In this document: positions 1 through 7,758 of the stretch, in pieces
Layout of the letters: each line of letters starts with the position of its first letter
How positions within the stretch are numbered: position 1 is the first letter of the stretch
Source: Pseudomonadota bacterium
Lineage (GTDB): Bacteria; Pseudomonadota; Alphaproteobacteria; Rhizobiales; Xanthobacteraceae
Direction: 5' to 3'
DNA: 15,640 nucleotides
Assembly (NCBI GenBank): GCA_023422775.1
Contig: JAFAGM010000056.1
Location: 1-15,640, forward strand
Notes under the pieces: model-generated
The model's database searches: none
What the model saw: only the letters and a program-made list of their open reading frames with translations
Told to the model about the DNA's origin: nothing
Made by a program: the position numbers and the translations under genes

Positions 1-2
1 CG

Positions 3-212
3 AACGTCGACTTCTATTCGGGCATCACGCTGAAGGCGATGGGCTTCCCGACCTCGATGTTCACCGTGCTGTTCGCGGTCGCCCGCACCGTCGGCTGGAT
101 CAGCCAGTGGAGCGAGATGATCGAGGACCCGCAGCAGAAGATCGGCCGTCCGCGCCAGCTCTACACCGGCGTCGGGCGCCGCGACTACGTCGCGATCGAC
201 AAGCGGAAGTAG
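3..212 (+). CDS. gltA: Citrate synthase, C-terminal end (partial at left edge)
   Basis: The last 69 codons of a citrate synthase gene enter from the left edge and stop at TAG. Citrate synthase condenses acetyl-CoA and oxaloacetate to citrate at the entry of the TCA cycle in the cytoplasm. The visible tail contains NVDFYSG, then FPTSMFTVLFAVARTVGW and ISQWSEM, then a closing part with IGRPRQLYTG. These match the C-terminal end of hexameric type II (GltA) enzymes, in which the aspartate of the VDFYSG segment belongs to the catalytic site. The N-terminal part lies outside the window, so length and start cannot be judged. It is the only gene on the plus strand and converges with lpxB. A strong hairpin terminator follows 23 bases after the stop. 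Identification is confident from the tail motifs. Confidence 0.93.
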   Translation, partial: NVDFYSGITLKAMGFPTSMFTVLFAVARTVGWISQWSEMIEDPQQKIGRPRQLYTGVGRRDYVAIDKRK

Positions 213-235
213 GCGCGCGCGTAACGAAATTGGAA

Positions 236-267
236 AGCCGGATGCGATCGCCGCATCCGGCTTTTTT
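236..267 (+). terminator. Rho-independent terminator of gltA
   Basis: A perfect 11-bp stem, AGCCGGATGCG paired with CGCATCCGGCT, closes a 5-base loop (247-251). The right arm runs directly into a T tract of six (262-267). It begins 23 bases after the gltA stop. Read on the minus strand the hairpin is followed by only three T, so it should act mainly on gltA transcripts. Confidence 0.9.
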
Positions 268-283
268 GTTTTCTGCGTACAGG

Positions 284-309
284 ATGGGTAGAGCGTTCGT
301 TCTACCCAT
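284..309. terminator. Inverted repeat between convergent gltA and lpxB, possible lpxB terminator
   Basis: ATGGGTAGA (284-292) pairs perfectly with TCTACCCAT (301-309) around an 8-base centre. It lies 30 bases beyond the lpxB stop and 17 bases beyond the gltA terminator. Neither strand shows a T run after it. It could stop or stabilise the 3' end of the lpxB transcript, but that role is inferred from position only. Confidence 0.4.
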
Positions 310-339
310 TCCTGCCGCTCCCTACGATGTTAGACCTGA

Positions 340-1524
340 CTACCCCCTTCGCCCCGCCCACATCGTCTCCAGCACGATGTCGGCTGCACGAACGCTTGGC
401 AGCTCATTGCCGGTCGACATGATGGAAGCGATCTTCGCGAACGCCTCGACCTGCGTGCGCCGCAACTCGGAATCGCCGAGCATCTCGCGCAGCGCCTGTG
501 CGAGTTTTTCCGGCGTGCAGTCCTCCTGCAGGAATTCAGGGACGACGTTCTCGCCGATCACGAGATTGGCCAATATCACCGAGTTCACCTTGATCGCCCG
601 CCGCAATATCCAGGCTTCCACCGGCCCGGTCCGGTAGGCCGTCACCATCGGCACGCCGGCCAACGCCAGTTCCAGCGTCACGGTGCCGGATTTGGCGAGC
701 GCCGCATGCGCGATCCGGAACGCGGCCCGCTTCTCCTGCTCGCCGATCACGACCTGCGGCTGGATCGGCCAGCTTCTCACCGCCTCGACGACGGCCTCCT
801 GCAGATGCGGCATGGTCGGCAGCACCAGTTCGAACGCCATGCCCTCCTGCTGCAGCCGCGCCACCGCCTGGCCGAACACTTCCATGTGATGGCGGATTTC
901 GCTGCGGCGGCTTCCCGGCAGCACCAGCAAGACCGGCGGAGGCTCGGCGCGTCGCGCCGCCTCTTCATCGCTCGGCCGCAGCGACGACAGTTGCTCGGTC
1001 AAGGGATGGCCGACATAGGTGCAGGGCGGACCGCGCAGTCTTTGATAAGCCTCAGGTTCGAACGGCAATAGCGCCAGCACGTGATCGACATACTTGCGCA
1101 TCGCCCGGGCGCGGCCGGGCCGCCATGCCCAGACCGTGGGCGACACATAATTGACGATCGGAATCGCGGGATCTTTTGCGCGCACGCGCCTGGCGACGCG
1201 ATGAGTGAAATCGGGACTGTCGATGATGACCAGAATATCCGGCGACACTTCCGTCACCACGGCGGCCGTCTCCTTGATCAGCCCCAGGATCTTCGGCAGT
1301 TCCTTGACCACGGCCGCTAGTCCGATGATCGAGAGTTCTTCGATCGGAAACAGCGACATCAGGCCTTCGCGCGCCATCGCGCGCCCGCCGACTCCCTCGA
1401 ACTGGACTGCGTCGCCAAGGCGCTGACGCAGCACCTTCATCAAATTGGCGCCGAGGCGATCGCCGGATTCCTCCGTCGCGATCAGAAATATCCTGCGCTC
1501 GGCGGTCGTGCGTACCGGCGTCAC
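340..1524 (-). CDS. lpxB: Lipid-A-disaccharide synthase LpxB
   Basis: LpxB transfers 2,3-diacylglucosamine from its UDP form onto lipid X (2,3-diacylglucosamine-1-phosphate), making the lipid A disaccharide at the inner face of the inner membrane. The 394-residue product is close to the roughly 380 of the family. It opens with a Rossmann-type segment (IFLIATEESGDRLGA, about residues 12-26), then has FEGVGG near 42, IIDSPDF, and VNYVSPTVWAWRPGRA, a strongly conserved LpxB segment. The C-terminal half carries LVLPGSRRSEI and ALAKSGTVTLELALAGVPMV, typical of the GT-B nucleotide-sugar binding half. The start is GTG at 1524. It overlaps the lpxI stop by four bases (GTGA), which argues for translational coupling. 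It is the last gene of the lpx group. The glycine of the usual AGExSGD motif is threonine here (ATEESGD). Confidence 0.95.
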   Translation of the reverse strand: MTPVRTTAERRIFLIATEESGDRLGANLMKVLRQRLGDAVQFEGVGGRAMAREGLMSLFPIEELSIIGLAAVVKELPKILGLIKETAAVVTEVSPDILVIIDSPDFTHRVARRVRAKDPAIPIVNYVSPTVWAWRPGRARAMRKYVDHVLALLPFEPEAYQRLRGPPCTYVGHPLTEQLSSLRPSDEEAARRAEPPPVLLVLPGSRRSEIRHHMEVFGQAVARLQQEGMAFELVLPTMPHLQEAVVEAVRSWPIQPQVVIGEQEKRAAFRIAHAALAKSGTVTLELALAGVPMVTAYRTGPVEAWILRRAIKVNSVILANLVIGENVVPEFLQEDCTPEKLAQALREMLGDSELRRTQVEAFAKIASIMSTGNELPSVRAADIVLETMWAGRRG

Positions 1525-2378
1525 GCCGCTAGCCCCTGGATGAACAGGCCTGCCCTGTCGGCGGCCTCGATCATGGCCTGCGAGTCCGCCGCAATCGTGC
1601 TGCCCGCGATGACGGCGATGCCGGCAAGCCCCGCTGACGCTGCGCCCTCGATGGTTTTCGCGCCCACCGTCGGAAGATCGAAGCGCAGATCCTGGCCGCT
1701 CTTCGGCGCCTTCACCAGCACGCCGCGGCCGGATCTGGCGCGAATGCGGCCCGCCTCGCGCAGCCGCGCCACCCGCGCCAGCAACCCGTCGGTGCCCTCG
1801 ATGTCCTCGACCGCGACCACGTGCCCGTCGATGACGACAACGGCCTGGCCGATGTCGAACGGACCAAGCGCGGCGAGCACCTCCCGTCCCCTGACGATGT
1901 CGGCGGCGGCAGACGGGTCCGGCATGGCGCGGGCGATGCTTCCCGCCGGCATCAGAATATCAGGCGCGACATCCCGGATTCCGACCATCCGGAACCCGTC
2001 CTGCTCGAAGAGGCGGCCGACGCCCGACAACAGGTGATCGTCGCCGCCGCGAAACGCCGCCCAGATATGCCTGATGACGCGGATGGTCCCCCAGTCCAGC
2101 CTGACTTCCGACAGCGCCGGCCGCTGCAGTGTGCCGATGAAGATCAGGTCGCGGCAGCCCTCGCTGCGGAGCAGCTTTGTGGCCCGGCCGAATTGCCCGA
2201 CCGATATCCAGTGATGGCGGTACCGTTCGACCCGGACCGGATCGCAGGCGCCACGCAGTGCGAACAGCACCGGCGCAATGCCGCGCTGGCTAAGCGACTC
2301 CGCCACGGCGAACGGCATGACGCCGCCGCCGGCGATGACGCCGACCGGCGAGGCTATCCGGGAAGCCGCTGATGTCAT
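1521..2378 (-). CDS. lpxI: UDP-2,3-diacylglucosamine pyrophosphatase LpxI
   Basis: LpxI hydrolyses UDP-2,3-diacylglucosamine to lipid X and UMP, the step before LpxB. It replaces the unrelated LpxH used by gammaproteobacteria. The 285-residue product (former DUF1009 family) shows an N-terminal VGVIAGGGVMPFAVAES segment (12-28), GQFGRATKLLR (61-71), IGTLQRP, GGDDHLL (111-117), VVIDGHVVAVEDIEGTDGLL (about 181-200), and a C-terminal FDLPTVGAKTIEGA segment (233-246). D234 of FDLPTVG probably corresponds to the catalytic-site aspartate D225 described for Caulobacter LpxI; that alignment is from memory. The start is ATG at 2378, 19 bases after the lpxA stop. The gene overlaps lpxB by four bases. 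Its place between lpxA and lpxB is the usual alphaproteobacterial arrangement and supports the call. Confidence 0.95.
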   Translation of the reverse strand: MTSAASRIASPVGVIAGGGVMPFAVAESLSQRGIAPVLFALRGACDPVRVERYRHHWISVGQFGRATKLLRSEGCRDLIFIGTLQRPALSEVRLDWGTIRVIRHIWAAFRGGDDHLLSGVGRLFEQDGFRMVGIRDVAPDILMPAGSIARAMPDPSAAADIVRGREVLAALGPFDIGQAVVVIDGHVVAVEDIEGTDGLLARVARLREAGRIRARSGRGVLVKAPKSGQDLRFDLPTVGAKTIEGAASAGLAGIAVIAGSTIAADSQAMIEAADRAGLFIQGLAA

Positions 2379-2397
2379 GGCTGCGGCGACCCCGTCA

Positions 2398-3201
2398 TCA
2401 ATGCTTGTCGCCGTCGCCGGCCGGAAGGCACAGCGCGCGATGCTTGCTTGCGCCGATGAAGCCGAGGATCTCCGCGATCGCGGGATCCTCTTCGCCGAGC
2501 GGCTGTACCGCGTCCAGCCGCTCGGCGAAGATGCCGGGGCCGTGAAACAGCTTCTGGTAGAATGAGCGCACCCTGGCCAGCCGCTCCCTGGTGAACTTGC
2601 GGCGCTTCATGCCGATGATGTTGAGACCTTCGAGGCTCGCATACTGTCCGTTGACGAGGCCGAACGGAATGACGTCGCCGCGCACGCCGCAGACGCCGCC
2701 GACCATCACCTGCGGCCCGATCCGCGTGAATTGGTGCACGGCCGACAGTCCACCGATGAAGACGAAGTCGCCGATCTCGCAGTGGCCGCCGAGCGTCGCC
2801 GACGTGGCGAAGATCACGTCGTTGCCGACCTGGCAATCGTGTCCGACATGGCTGCAATTCATGAAATAGCCACGCTCGCCGACGCGGGTCACGCCACCGC
2901 CGGCGACCGTTCCCGCATTCATCGTCGATTGCTCCCGGATGGTGCAGCCTGCGCCGATCTCGAGCCGGGTCAGCTCGCCCTTGTAGCTCAGCGATTGTGG
3001 CGGCGTGCCGAGCGAGACGAAGGGATAGATGATGCAGCCGTCGCCGATCGTGGTCTGCGCCGTGATGTGCACATGCGCGACCAGCCGGCAGTTCGCGCCG
3101 ATCACGACGTTGGACCCGATGATGCAATAGGGACCGATCGTCGTCCCTTCGCCGATCACGGCGCCATCCTCAATCCGCGCGGTCGGATCGATCGTACTCA
3201 T
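2398..3201 (-). CDS. lpxA: UDP-N-acetylglucosamine acyltransferase LpxA
   Basis: LpxA moves a 3-hydroxyacyl chain from acyl carrier protein to the 3-OH of UDP-GlcNAc, the first step of lipid A synthesis in the cytoplasm. From ATG at 3201 the product is 267 residues (E. coli 262). It begins with left-handed beta-helix hexapeptide repeats (IDPTARIEDGAVIGEGTTIG onward) and has SHVGHD, whose second histidine (H121) fits catalytic His125 of E. coli. GGLSAVHQFTRIG and NIIGMKRRKF are further family hallmarks, followed by the helical C-terminal domain. The frame can be extended seven codons to an ATG at 3222 (MDGLGWF). I chose the inner ATG because homologues begin near STIDPTA. It is separated from fabZ by about 170 bases and lies 19 bases ahead of lpxI. 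Confidence 0.95.
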   Translation of the reverse strand: MSTIDPTARIEDGAVIGEGTTIGPYCIIGSNVVIGANCRLVAHVHITAQTTIGDGCIIYPFVSLGTPPQSLSYKGELTRLEIGAGCTIREQSTMNAGTVAGGGVTRVGERGYFMNCSHVGHDCQVGNDVIFATSATLGGHCEIGDFVFIGGLSAVHQFTRIGPQVMVGGVCGVRGDVIPFGLVNGQYASLEGLNIIGMKRRKFTRERLARVRSFYQKLFHGPGIFAERLDAVQPLGEEDPAIAEILGFIGASKHRALCLPAGDGDKH

Positions 3202-3372
3202 AAACCAGCCCAGCCCATCCATTGCGCGCGAATATAGCGCTTTTTCCGGTGGTTAGCGCGGCATCCGGATTGTGTCCAATGACGTATGGTTACGTCCTGT
3301 TGCGATGCGTCCGGCGCCAATTCCGGCTGCCGCCGAGGACGAATGCCTCTTTGATCACGGCATCGTCGGGGA
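3202..3372 (-). promoter_or_regulatory. fabZ-lpxA intergenic gap with possible -10 element
   Basis: This 170-base stretch is the longest gap within the fabZ-lpxA-lpxI-lpxB part and contains no convincing gene. On the minus strand a TATATT sequence (plus-strand AATATA, 3231-3236) sits about 30 bases before the chosen lpxA start and could be a -10 element. I see no good -35 hexamer 16-18 bases upstream of it, so an internal lpxA promoter is only a possibility. Confidence 0.25.
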
Positions 3373-3834
3373 TCAGTCCGTCAGCATCGCGCCGACGTCG
3401 GCTTCCGCCACGACCGCACCGTTCACCTTGGCATCGCCGTGAAACCACCACATCGCCTTGCGGCGGCCGATCGTACGCATGTGATACTCGATGGTATCGC
3501 CGGGCATCACCGGCTTGCGGAACTTGCACTTGTCGATGGTGAGGAAATAAACCGCACGCGGCTTCTCCGTGCCCTCGATCGACTTGATGCCGATAACACC
3601 TGCGGTCTGCGCCATGGCCTCGATCATCATCACGCCCGGATAGACCGGACGTTCGGGGAAATGACCGAGAAACGGCGGCTCGTTGTAGGTGACGTTCTTG
3701 ATGCCGATGCCGCTGTAGTCGGTCCGGATGTTGATCACCCGGTCGATCAGCAGCATCGGATAGCGGTGCGGGAGCGTCTTGAGGATCTCATTGATATCCA
3801 CCAGCTCAAACTTGACCGATGCCTCCTCCATCAC
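3373..3834 (-). CDS. fabZ: 3-hydroxyacyl-[acyl-carrier-protein] dehydratase FabZ
   Basis: FabZ dehydrates beta-hydroxyacyl-ACP in the type II fatty acid elongation cycle, so it competes with LpxA and LpxD for 3-hydroxyacyl-ACP. The 153-residue hot-dog-fold protein shows LPHRYPMLLIDRV (21-33), then GHFPERPVYPGVMMIEAMAQ (57-76), which holds the catalytic histidine (H58) and glutamate (E72). KFRKPVMPGD follows. Length agrees with the family. Two starts are possible: GTG at 3834, which overlaps the lpxD stop by four bases, or ATG at 3831, which shares one base with that stop (TGATG). AAGGAG lies just ahead of both, very close. The choice changes the protein by one residue. The tight junction shows coupling to lpxD, and the 170-base gap separates it from lpxA. 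Confidence 0.95.
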   Translation of the reverse strand: MMEEASVKFELVDINEILKTLPHRYPMLLIDRVINIRTDYSGIGIKNVTYNEPPFLGHFPERPVYPGVMMIEAMAQTAGVIGIKSIEGTEKPRAVYFLTIDKCKFRKPVMPGDTIEYHMRTIGRRKAMWWFHGDAKVNGAVVAEADVGAMLTD

Positions 3835-4898
3835 TCCTTCCCCTCGCCTTTTGGATGGCCTGCCCCATCACGCGCCAGGCGTTCGAGCGCCAGCGTCTCC
3901 CGGAACCATTGCCTGGTGGGCCGAGCTATATGACCACCCCAGCGTTCGTTGGCAGGAATGTCATCCTTCACCGCGCTCATGGCCGCAATCTGCGCCCCAT
4001 CTCCGATCTTGATGTGATTGTTAAGCCCAGCCTTGGCGCCGATCGCCACGTTGTCACCGATCGTCAGGCTGCCGGCGAGCCCGATCTGCGCCGCGAGCAG
4101 GACGTGCCGGCCGATGGTCACATTGTGGCCGATCTGCACCTGATTGTCGATTTTGGTGCCCTCGCCGATCACGGTATCGCGGAGGCTGCCGCGGTCGATC
4201 GTGGTGCCGGCGCCGATCTCGACGTCGTTCTGGATCAGGACGCGGCCGGTCTGCGGCACCTTCAGATGGCCTTCGGGACCGAAGAAAATGAAGCCGTAGC
4301 CGTCCTGGCCGATGCTGCAGCCGGGATGGATCAGAACGTTGTTGCCGATCAGCGCAAACTGGATTGTGGTGCGCGCGCCGACATTGCAGTCCCTGCCGAT
4401 CTTGACGTCGGCGCCGATCACCGCGCCTGCGCCGATCACGGTGCCGGCACCGATCTCGACCCGGGGTCCGATAACCACGAGCGGATCGACGATCACGCCG
4501 TCTTCCAGATGCGCCGTCGGGTCGATGATGGCCGACGGTGCGATGCCGTCATTGTCGAACCAGGATTGCGGACGGAGCGCATCGGCATGCCACTCGCGCG
4601 CCAGCCTGACGAACGCGCGGAACGGCTGGGCGGCCCGCAGCACCACGACGTGGGCGGGCACCCGGGCTTCGAAACGCGGGCTGACCAGGCAAACCCCGGC
4701 CTTGGTCGCCTTGAGCTGATCGACGTATTTGAGGTTGTCGAAAAACGTCAGATGCATCGGACCGGCTTCGTCGAGCGAGGCAAGGCTCCTGATGATCCGG
4801 TCGCCCTGTGCAGGATCGACCAATACGGAACCCGTCAGCGCGGCAATCTCAGCCAGCGTCGATGAAGCAGGTTGCTTGAAGAATATCGGCTGCGCCAT
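3831..4898 (-). CDS. lpxD: UDP-3-O-(3-hydroxyacyl)glucosamine N-acyltransferase LpxD
   Basis: LpxD adds the second hydroxyacyl chain, on the 2-amino group of the glucosamine, from acyl-ACP; it is the third step of lipid A synthesis. From ATG at 4898 the protein has 355 residues. The N-terminal uridine-binding domain (about 1-110) includes SLDEAGPMHLTFFDN. Hexapeptide repeats (IDPTAHLEDGV, VVIGPRVEIGAGTVIGAGAVIG and further turns) form the left-handed beta-helix. QIGHNV carries H258, the counterpart of catalytic His239 in E. coli. NNHIKIGDGAQIAAMSAVKDDI and a charged, low-complexity tail close it. A GTG at 4928 would add ten residues; MAQPIFFKQP looks like the natural start. It overlaps fabZ and lies 126 bases after bamA, with no skp/ompH between them. 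Confidence 0.95.
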   Translation of the reverse strand: MAQPIFFKQPASSTLAEIAALTGSVLVDPAQGDRIIRSLASLDEAGPMHLTFFDNLKYVDQLKATKAGVCLVSPRFEARVPAHVVVLRAAQPFRAFVRLAREWHADALRPQSWFDNDGIAPSAIIDPTAHLEDGVIVDPLVVIGPRVEIGAGTVIGAGAVIGADVKIGRDCNVGARTTIQFALIGNNVLIHPGCSIGQDGYGFIFFGPEGHLKVPQTGRVLIQNDVEIGAGTTIDRGSLRDTVIGEGTKIDNQVQIGHNVTIGRHVLLAAQIGLAGSLTIGDNVAIGAKAGLNNHIKIGDGAQIAAMSAVKDDIPANERWGGHIARPTRQWFRETLALERLARDGAGHPKGEGKE

Positions 4899-4992
4899 TC
4901 CATCCGTCGCAGTCTGGCCTGCGCTCACACCAGACGGCCGGCTCTGAAAGACCAGAACCGACCGCGCTGCTTGTCCTGATACGTTTCCAGAT

Positions 4993-5013
4993 GCGAGCCG
5001 ATGATCGGCTCGC
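4993..5013. other. Perfect inverted repeat between bamA and lpxD
   Basis: GCGAGCCGAT (4993-5002) and ATCGGCTCGC (5004-5013) are exact reverse complements around one base. The repeat starts about 12 bases after the bamA stop on the minus strand. A hairpin with a 7-8 bp stem is expected in the transcript. No T run follows, so an RNA-processing or stability element is more likely than a full terminator. Confidence 0.55.
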
Positions 5014-5024
5014 CTGAATACGGC

Positions 5025-7586
5025 TTAGAACGTCGTACCGCCGCCAAACTTGAACTGTTGCACGCGGTCGAACTGACCCTTGGTGATCGGAACCGCATAG
5101 TCGAAGCGCAGCGGACCAAATGGGGAGGCCCAGATCAGACCGACGCCGACCGAACTACGCACCACATTCCCGTTGTCATACACCAGGCCCGTACACGTTC
5201 CAGCGGAATTCGGATTGACCGTGGACGGGGTGCAATTCGAGTTCGACGTAGTAGTAAGTTCGGCCGTCTGAGCCCACGTGGTCGGCCCCTTATAGTCGAA
5301 CAGGCCACCGGCGTCGGCATAAACCGATCCCTTGAGTCCGACCTCCTTCGGCAGGAACCAGAACGGCATCTGCAACTCGAACGAAGCGCCCCAATATTTG
5401 GTGCCGCCCAGCGCGTCCATCGTGCCGAACGGGTTGAGATCGCGCGGACCGATGCCGTTCGGGGCAAAACCGCGAACGAGGTTCGGACCCATCTGGAAGT
5501 GATCGAGCATCCGGATTTCGCTGTTGCCGAGCTGGTTGAGCATACCGCCCTGAAGATGGATCAAACCAACGATATCGGCGACCAACGGGGTGTAGTACTT
5601 CAGATCGACCGCAGATTTGATGTAGCTCACGTCGCCGCCGACGCCGGCAAAGTCCTGCTTCCAGTCGATCAGCAAGCCGTCGGTCGGGTTCTTGTTGTTG
5701 TCCAGCGTGTTGAAGTTGAGCGAATAGCCGACCGCCGAGGTCAGGGTGCTGCCGCTCTGCAGTTCCTTGCGGACCGGCAGTGAGGCTTCGCCATCGCTGT
5801 AGCACCATAGCCCGGCGCCGGAGGCATCAACCGCCGGCGCTGGCAAACCACCTGGTCCGCCGACCGAATTGACGAATGCCGGCGACGGATTGAATGCGAG
5901 CAGACCGTTGTTCGGATTGTTGTTGCAGTTCGCCAGCGAGTTCGGCAGCGAGATTTCCTGCTGTTAGATCGAGTAGCGCAGCTGCATGGAAAGATCTTCC
6001 CGCAGCGTGAAGCCGAGGCGCGGGCTGAAGCCCATCGTCTTGGTGCCGTAGGAAATATAGCTGTTGGCCAATTGCTGGCGCTGGAACAGGTCGAGGCCGA
6101 GCGCGACGCGGTAGTCCAGCAAATAAGGTTCGACGAACGACAGCGAATAGCCGCGCGCATACTGGCCGTAGGTCACCGCCGCCTTTGCGTACAGGCCGCG
6201 TCCGAGGAAGTTGCGTTCGGAAATGCTGACCTCGGCGAGCGCACCGTCCGTCGTCGAGTAGCCGCCCGACACGGAGAAGTCGCCGGTCGATTTCTCTTCG
6301 AGATCGACGATCAGGATCACGCGATCGCTCGATGAACCCGGCTCGGTCAGGATCTTCACACTCTTGAAGAAGTCGAGGTTCTTCAGCCGGCGCTCGGCAC
6401 GATCGACCAGCGCGCGATTGTAGGCATCACCTTCGGAGAGATCGAACTCGCGCCGAATCACATAGTCGCGGGTGCGGGTGTTGCCGCGGACGTTGATGCG
6501 CTCGATATAGGTGCGCGGGCCTTCATCGACGGAAAAGACGATTGAAACGGTGTGCTGCTCGAAATTGCGGTCGCCGCGCGGCCGCACGATCGCGAAGGCG
6601 TAGCCACGGCGCGAGGCCTCGATCTGCATTTCCTCGACAGACTTCTCGAGCGCTTCGGCATTATACAAAGAGCCGACGCTGACGCGGGAGAAACTGCGCA
6701 GCGACTTGGCGTCGAGCGTGCTGATCGAGGTCTGGAAATCGACCGACGCGACGCGATACTGCTGGCCTTCCTCGATCTTGAAAGTGACCATGAAACCCTT
6801 TTTCTCGGGATCATACTCGGTCAGCGCGGCCACGACCTGCACGTCGGCGAAGCCGTTCTTGAGATAGAAGCGGCGAATCAGGTCGCGGTCGGCCTCGACC
6901 CGGTCGGGATCGTAGACGTCGTTACCGCCAAGGAAGCTCAGCAGGTTGGATTCACGCGTCTTGATGACGTCCTTCAGACGATAGGAGGAATAGGCGACGT
7001 TACCGATGAACTCGATCGACTTGACGCCGGTCTTGCTGCCTTCGACGATCGTGAAGATCAGATCGACGCGGTTATTCGGCTGCTCGATGATTTCGGGCGT
7101 GACGCGAATGTCGTAGCGGCCCGAGCGCCGGTAGATTTCGGCGATGCGCTGGGCGTCCGACTGAACCATCGGGCGGGACAGCGTTCCGCGTGGCTTGGAC
7201 TGGATTTCCGCCGAAAGCTGCTCGTCCTTGACCTTCTTGTTGCCTTCGAAGGCGATGCGGCCGATGACGGGATTTTCAACCACCACAACGACCAACCGGC
7301 CGCCCACCTGGTTGATTCGCACGTCCTGGAACAGGCCGGTCTCGATCAGCGCCTTCAGGCCGTCGTCGATCTGGGCCTGCCCGAGCCGACCACCGGGGCC
7401 CGGCTTGAAATAGGAGCGAATGGTCTCGACTTCGACGCGCCGGTTCCCCTCGACGGAGATCGACGAAACGGTCTGGGCCGCAGCCGGCGCAGATACCAGC
7501 ACGCCCAGCGCCGTCGCCCCCAACGGCGCCGCCGTCATGATCAGAGCGGCCAGCAGACCCCCCCGCACTCGCCTTCCAAACATCAT
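5025..7586 (-). pseudogene. bamA: Outer-membrane assembly factor BamA, interrupted by an in-frame stop
   Basis: BamA is the beta-barrel core of the BAM complex that folds and inserts outer-membrane proteins. From ATG at 7586 the locus spans 853 codons plus the terminal stop. A signal peptide (about 1-37, ending APAAA before Q38) leads into POTRA repeats (SISVEGNRRVE, IAFEGNKKVKDEQL, IEFIGNVAYSSYRLKD, INVRGNTRTRDYVIRREF) to about residue 420, then the 16-strand barrel. Codon 541 is TAA, giving a 540-residue product. The same frame then stays open for 312 codons, with the loop-6 VRGF motif (704-707) and a C-terminal beta-signal ending in Phe853. No frameshift is visible. The truncated product would lack roughly the second half of the barrel and should not work. 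TTG at 7592, with GAGG five bases ahead, is an alternative start; a second ATG lies at 7583. The flanking order rseP-bamA-lpxD is the conserved one, so this is the native locus. Confidence 0.9.
5964..5966 (-). other. bamA: Premature TAA stop codon inside bamA
   Basis: On the minus strand the frame reads LRYSI, then TAA, then QQEISLPNSL. The codon is in phase with both the long upstream part and the 312-codon downstream part, so one base substitution is enough to explain it. TAT or TAC (tyrosine) is the most natural original codon, since it would give YSIYQQEI in a barrel strand. It is not in a homopolymer run. Confidence 0.92.
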
Positions 7587-7722
7587 GCGCAACGCGCCCT
7601 CGTCCTTCCAATGCTGGCCCGTACCCCTACGAACCGGCAGAATCCCACTGTTGCACTGCTTGTAGCGAATTAAAACCGGGCGGCAAACCAGACTTAGCCC
7701 TGCAATTCCAATTTCATTCCAA

Positions 7723-7744
7723 GACGTTGCCTATCGGCAACGTC
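7723..7744. other. Perfect hairpin between rseP and bamA, possible attenuator
   Basis: GACGTTGCC (7723-7731) and GGCAACGTC (7736-7744) form a perfect 9-bp stem around TATC (GATA on the minus strand). It starts about 15 bases after the rseP stop in the direction of transcription. Only two T follow on that strand, while a run of T precedes the hairpin. Partial termination or an mRNA processing site before bamA is possible. The rest of the 172-base rseP-bamA gap shows no gene and no promoter I can defend. Confidence 0.5.
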
Positions 7745-7758
7745 ACAAAAAAGCCGCG

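Noticed and set aside
3819..4865. A 348-codon plus-strand open frame opposite lpxD, rich in AD/DH repeats
   Set aside because: The repeats are the mirror of the lpxD hexapeptide repeats. It is a shadow frame, not a gene.
5025..5846. A separate protein made from the downstream half of bamA, starting at TTG 5846
   Set aside because: The TTG lies 120 bases after the stop, with AGGTGG only about two bases ahead, too close for a usual ribosome binding site. The product would have no signal peptide and only half a barrel. It is better read as the tail of the interrupted bamA.
6552..7673. A 373-codon plus-strand open frame opposite bamA
   Set aside because: It is antisense to the conserved POTRA region of bamA and has composition typical of shadow frames in high-GC genomes.
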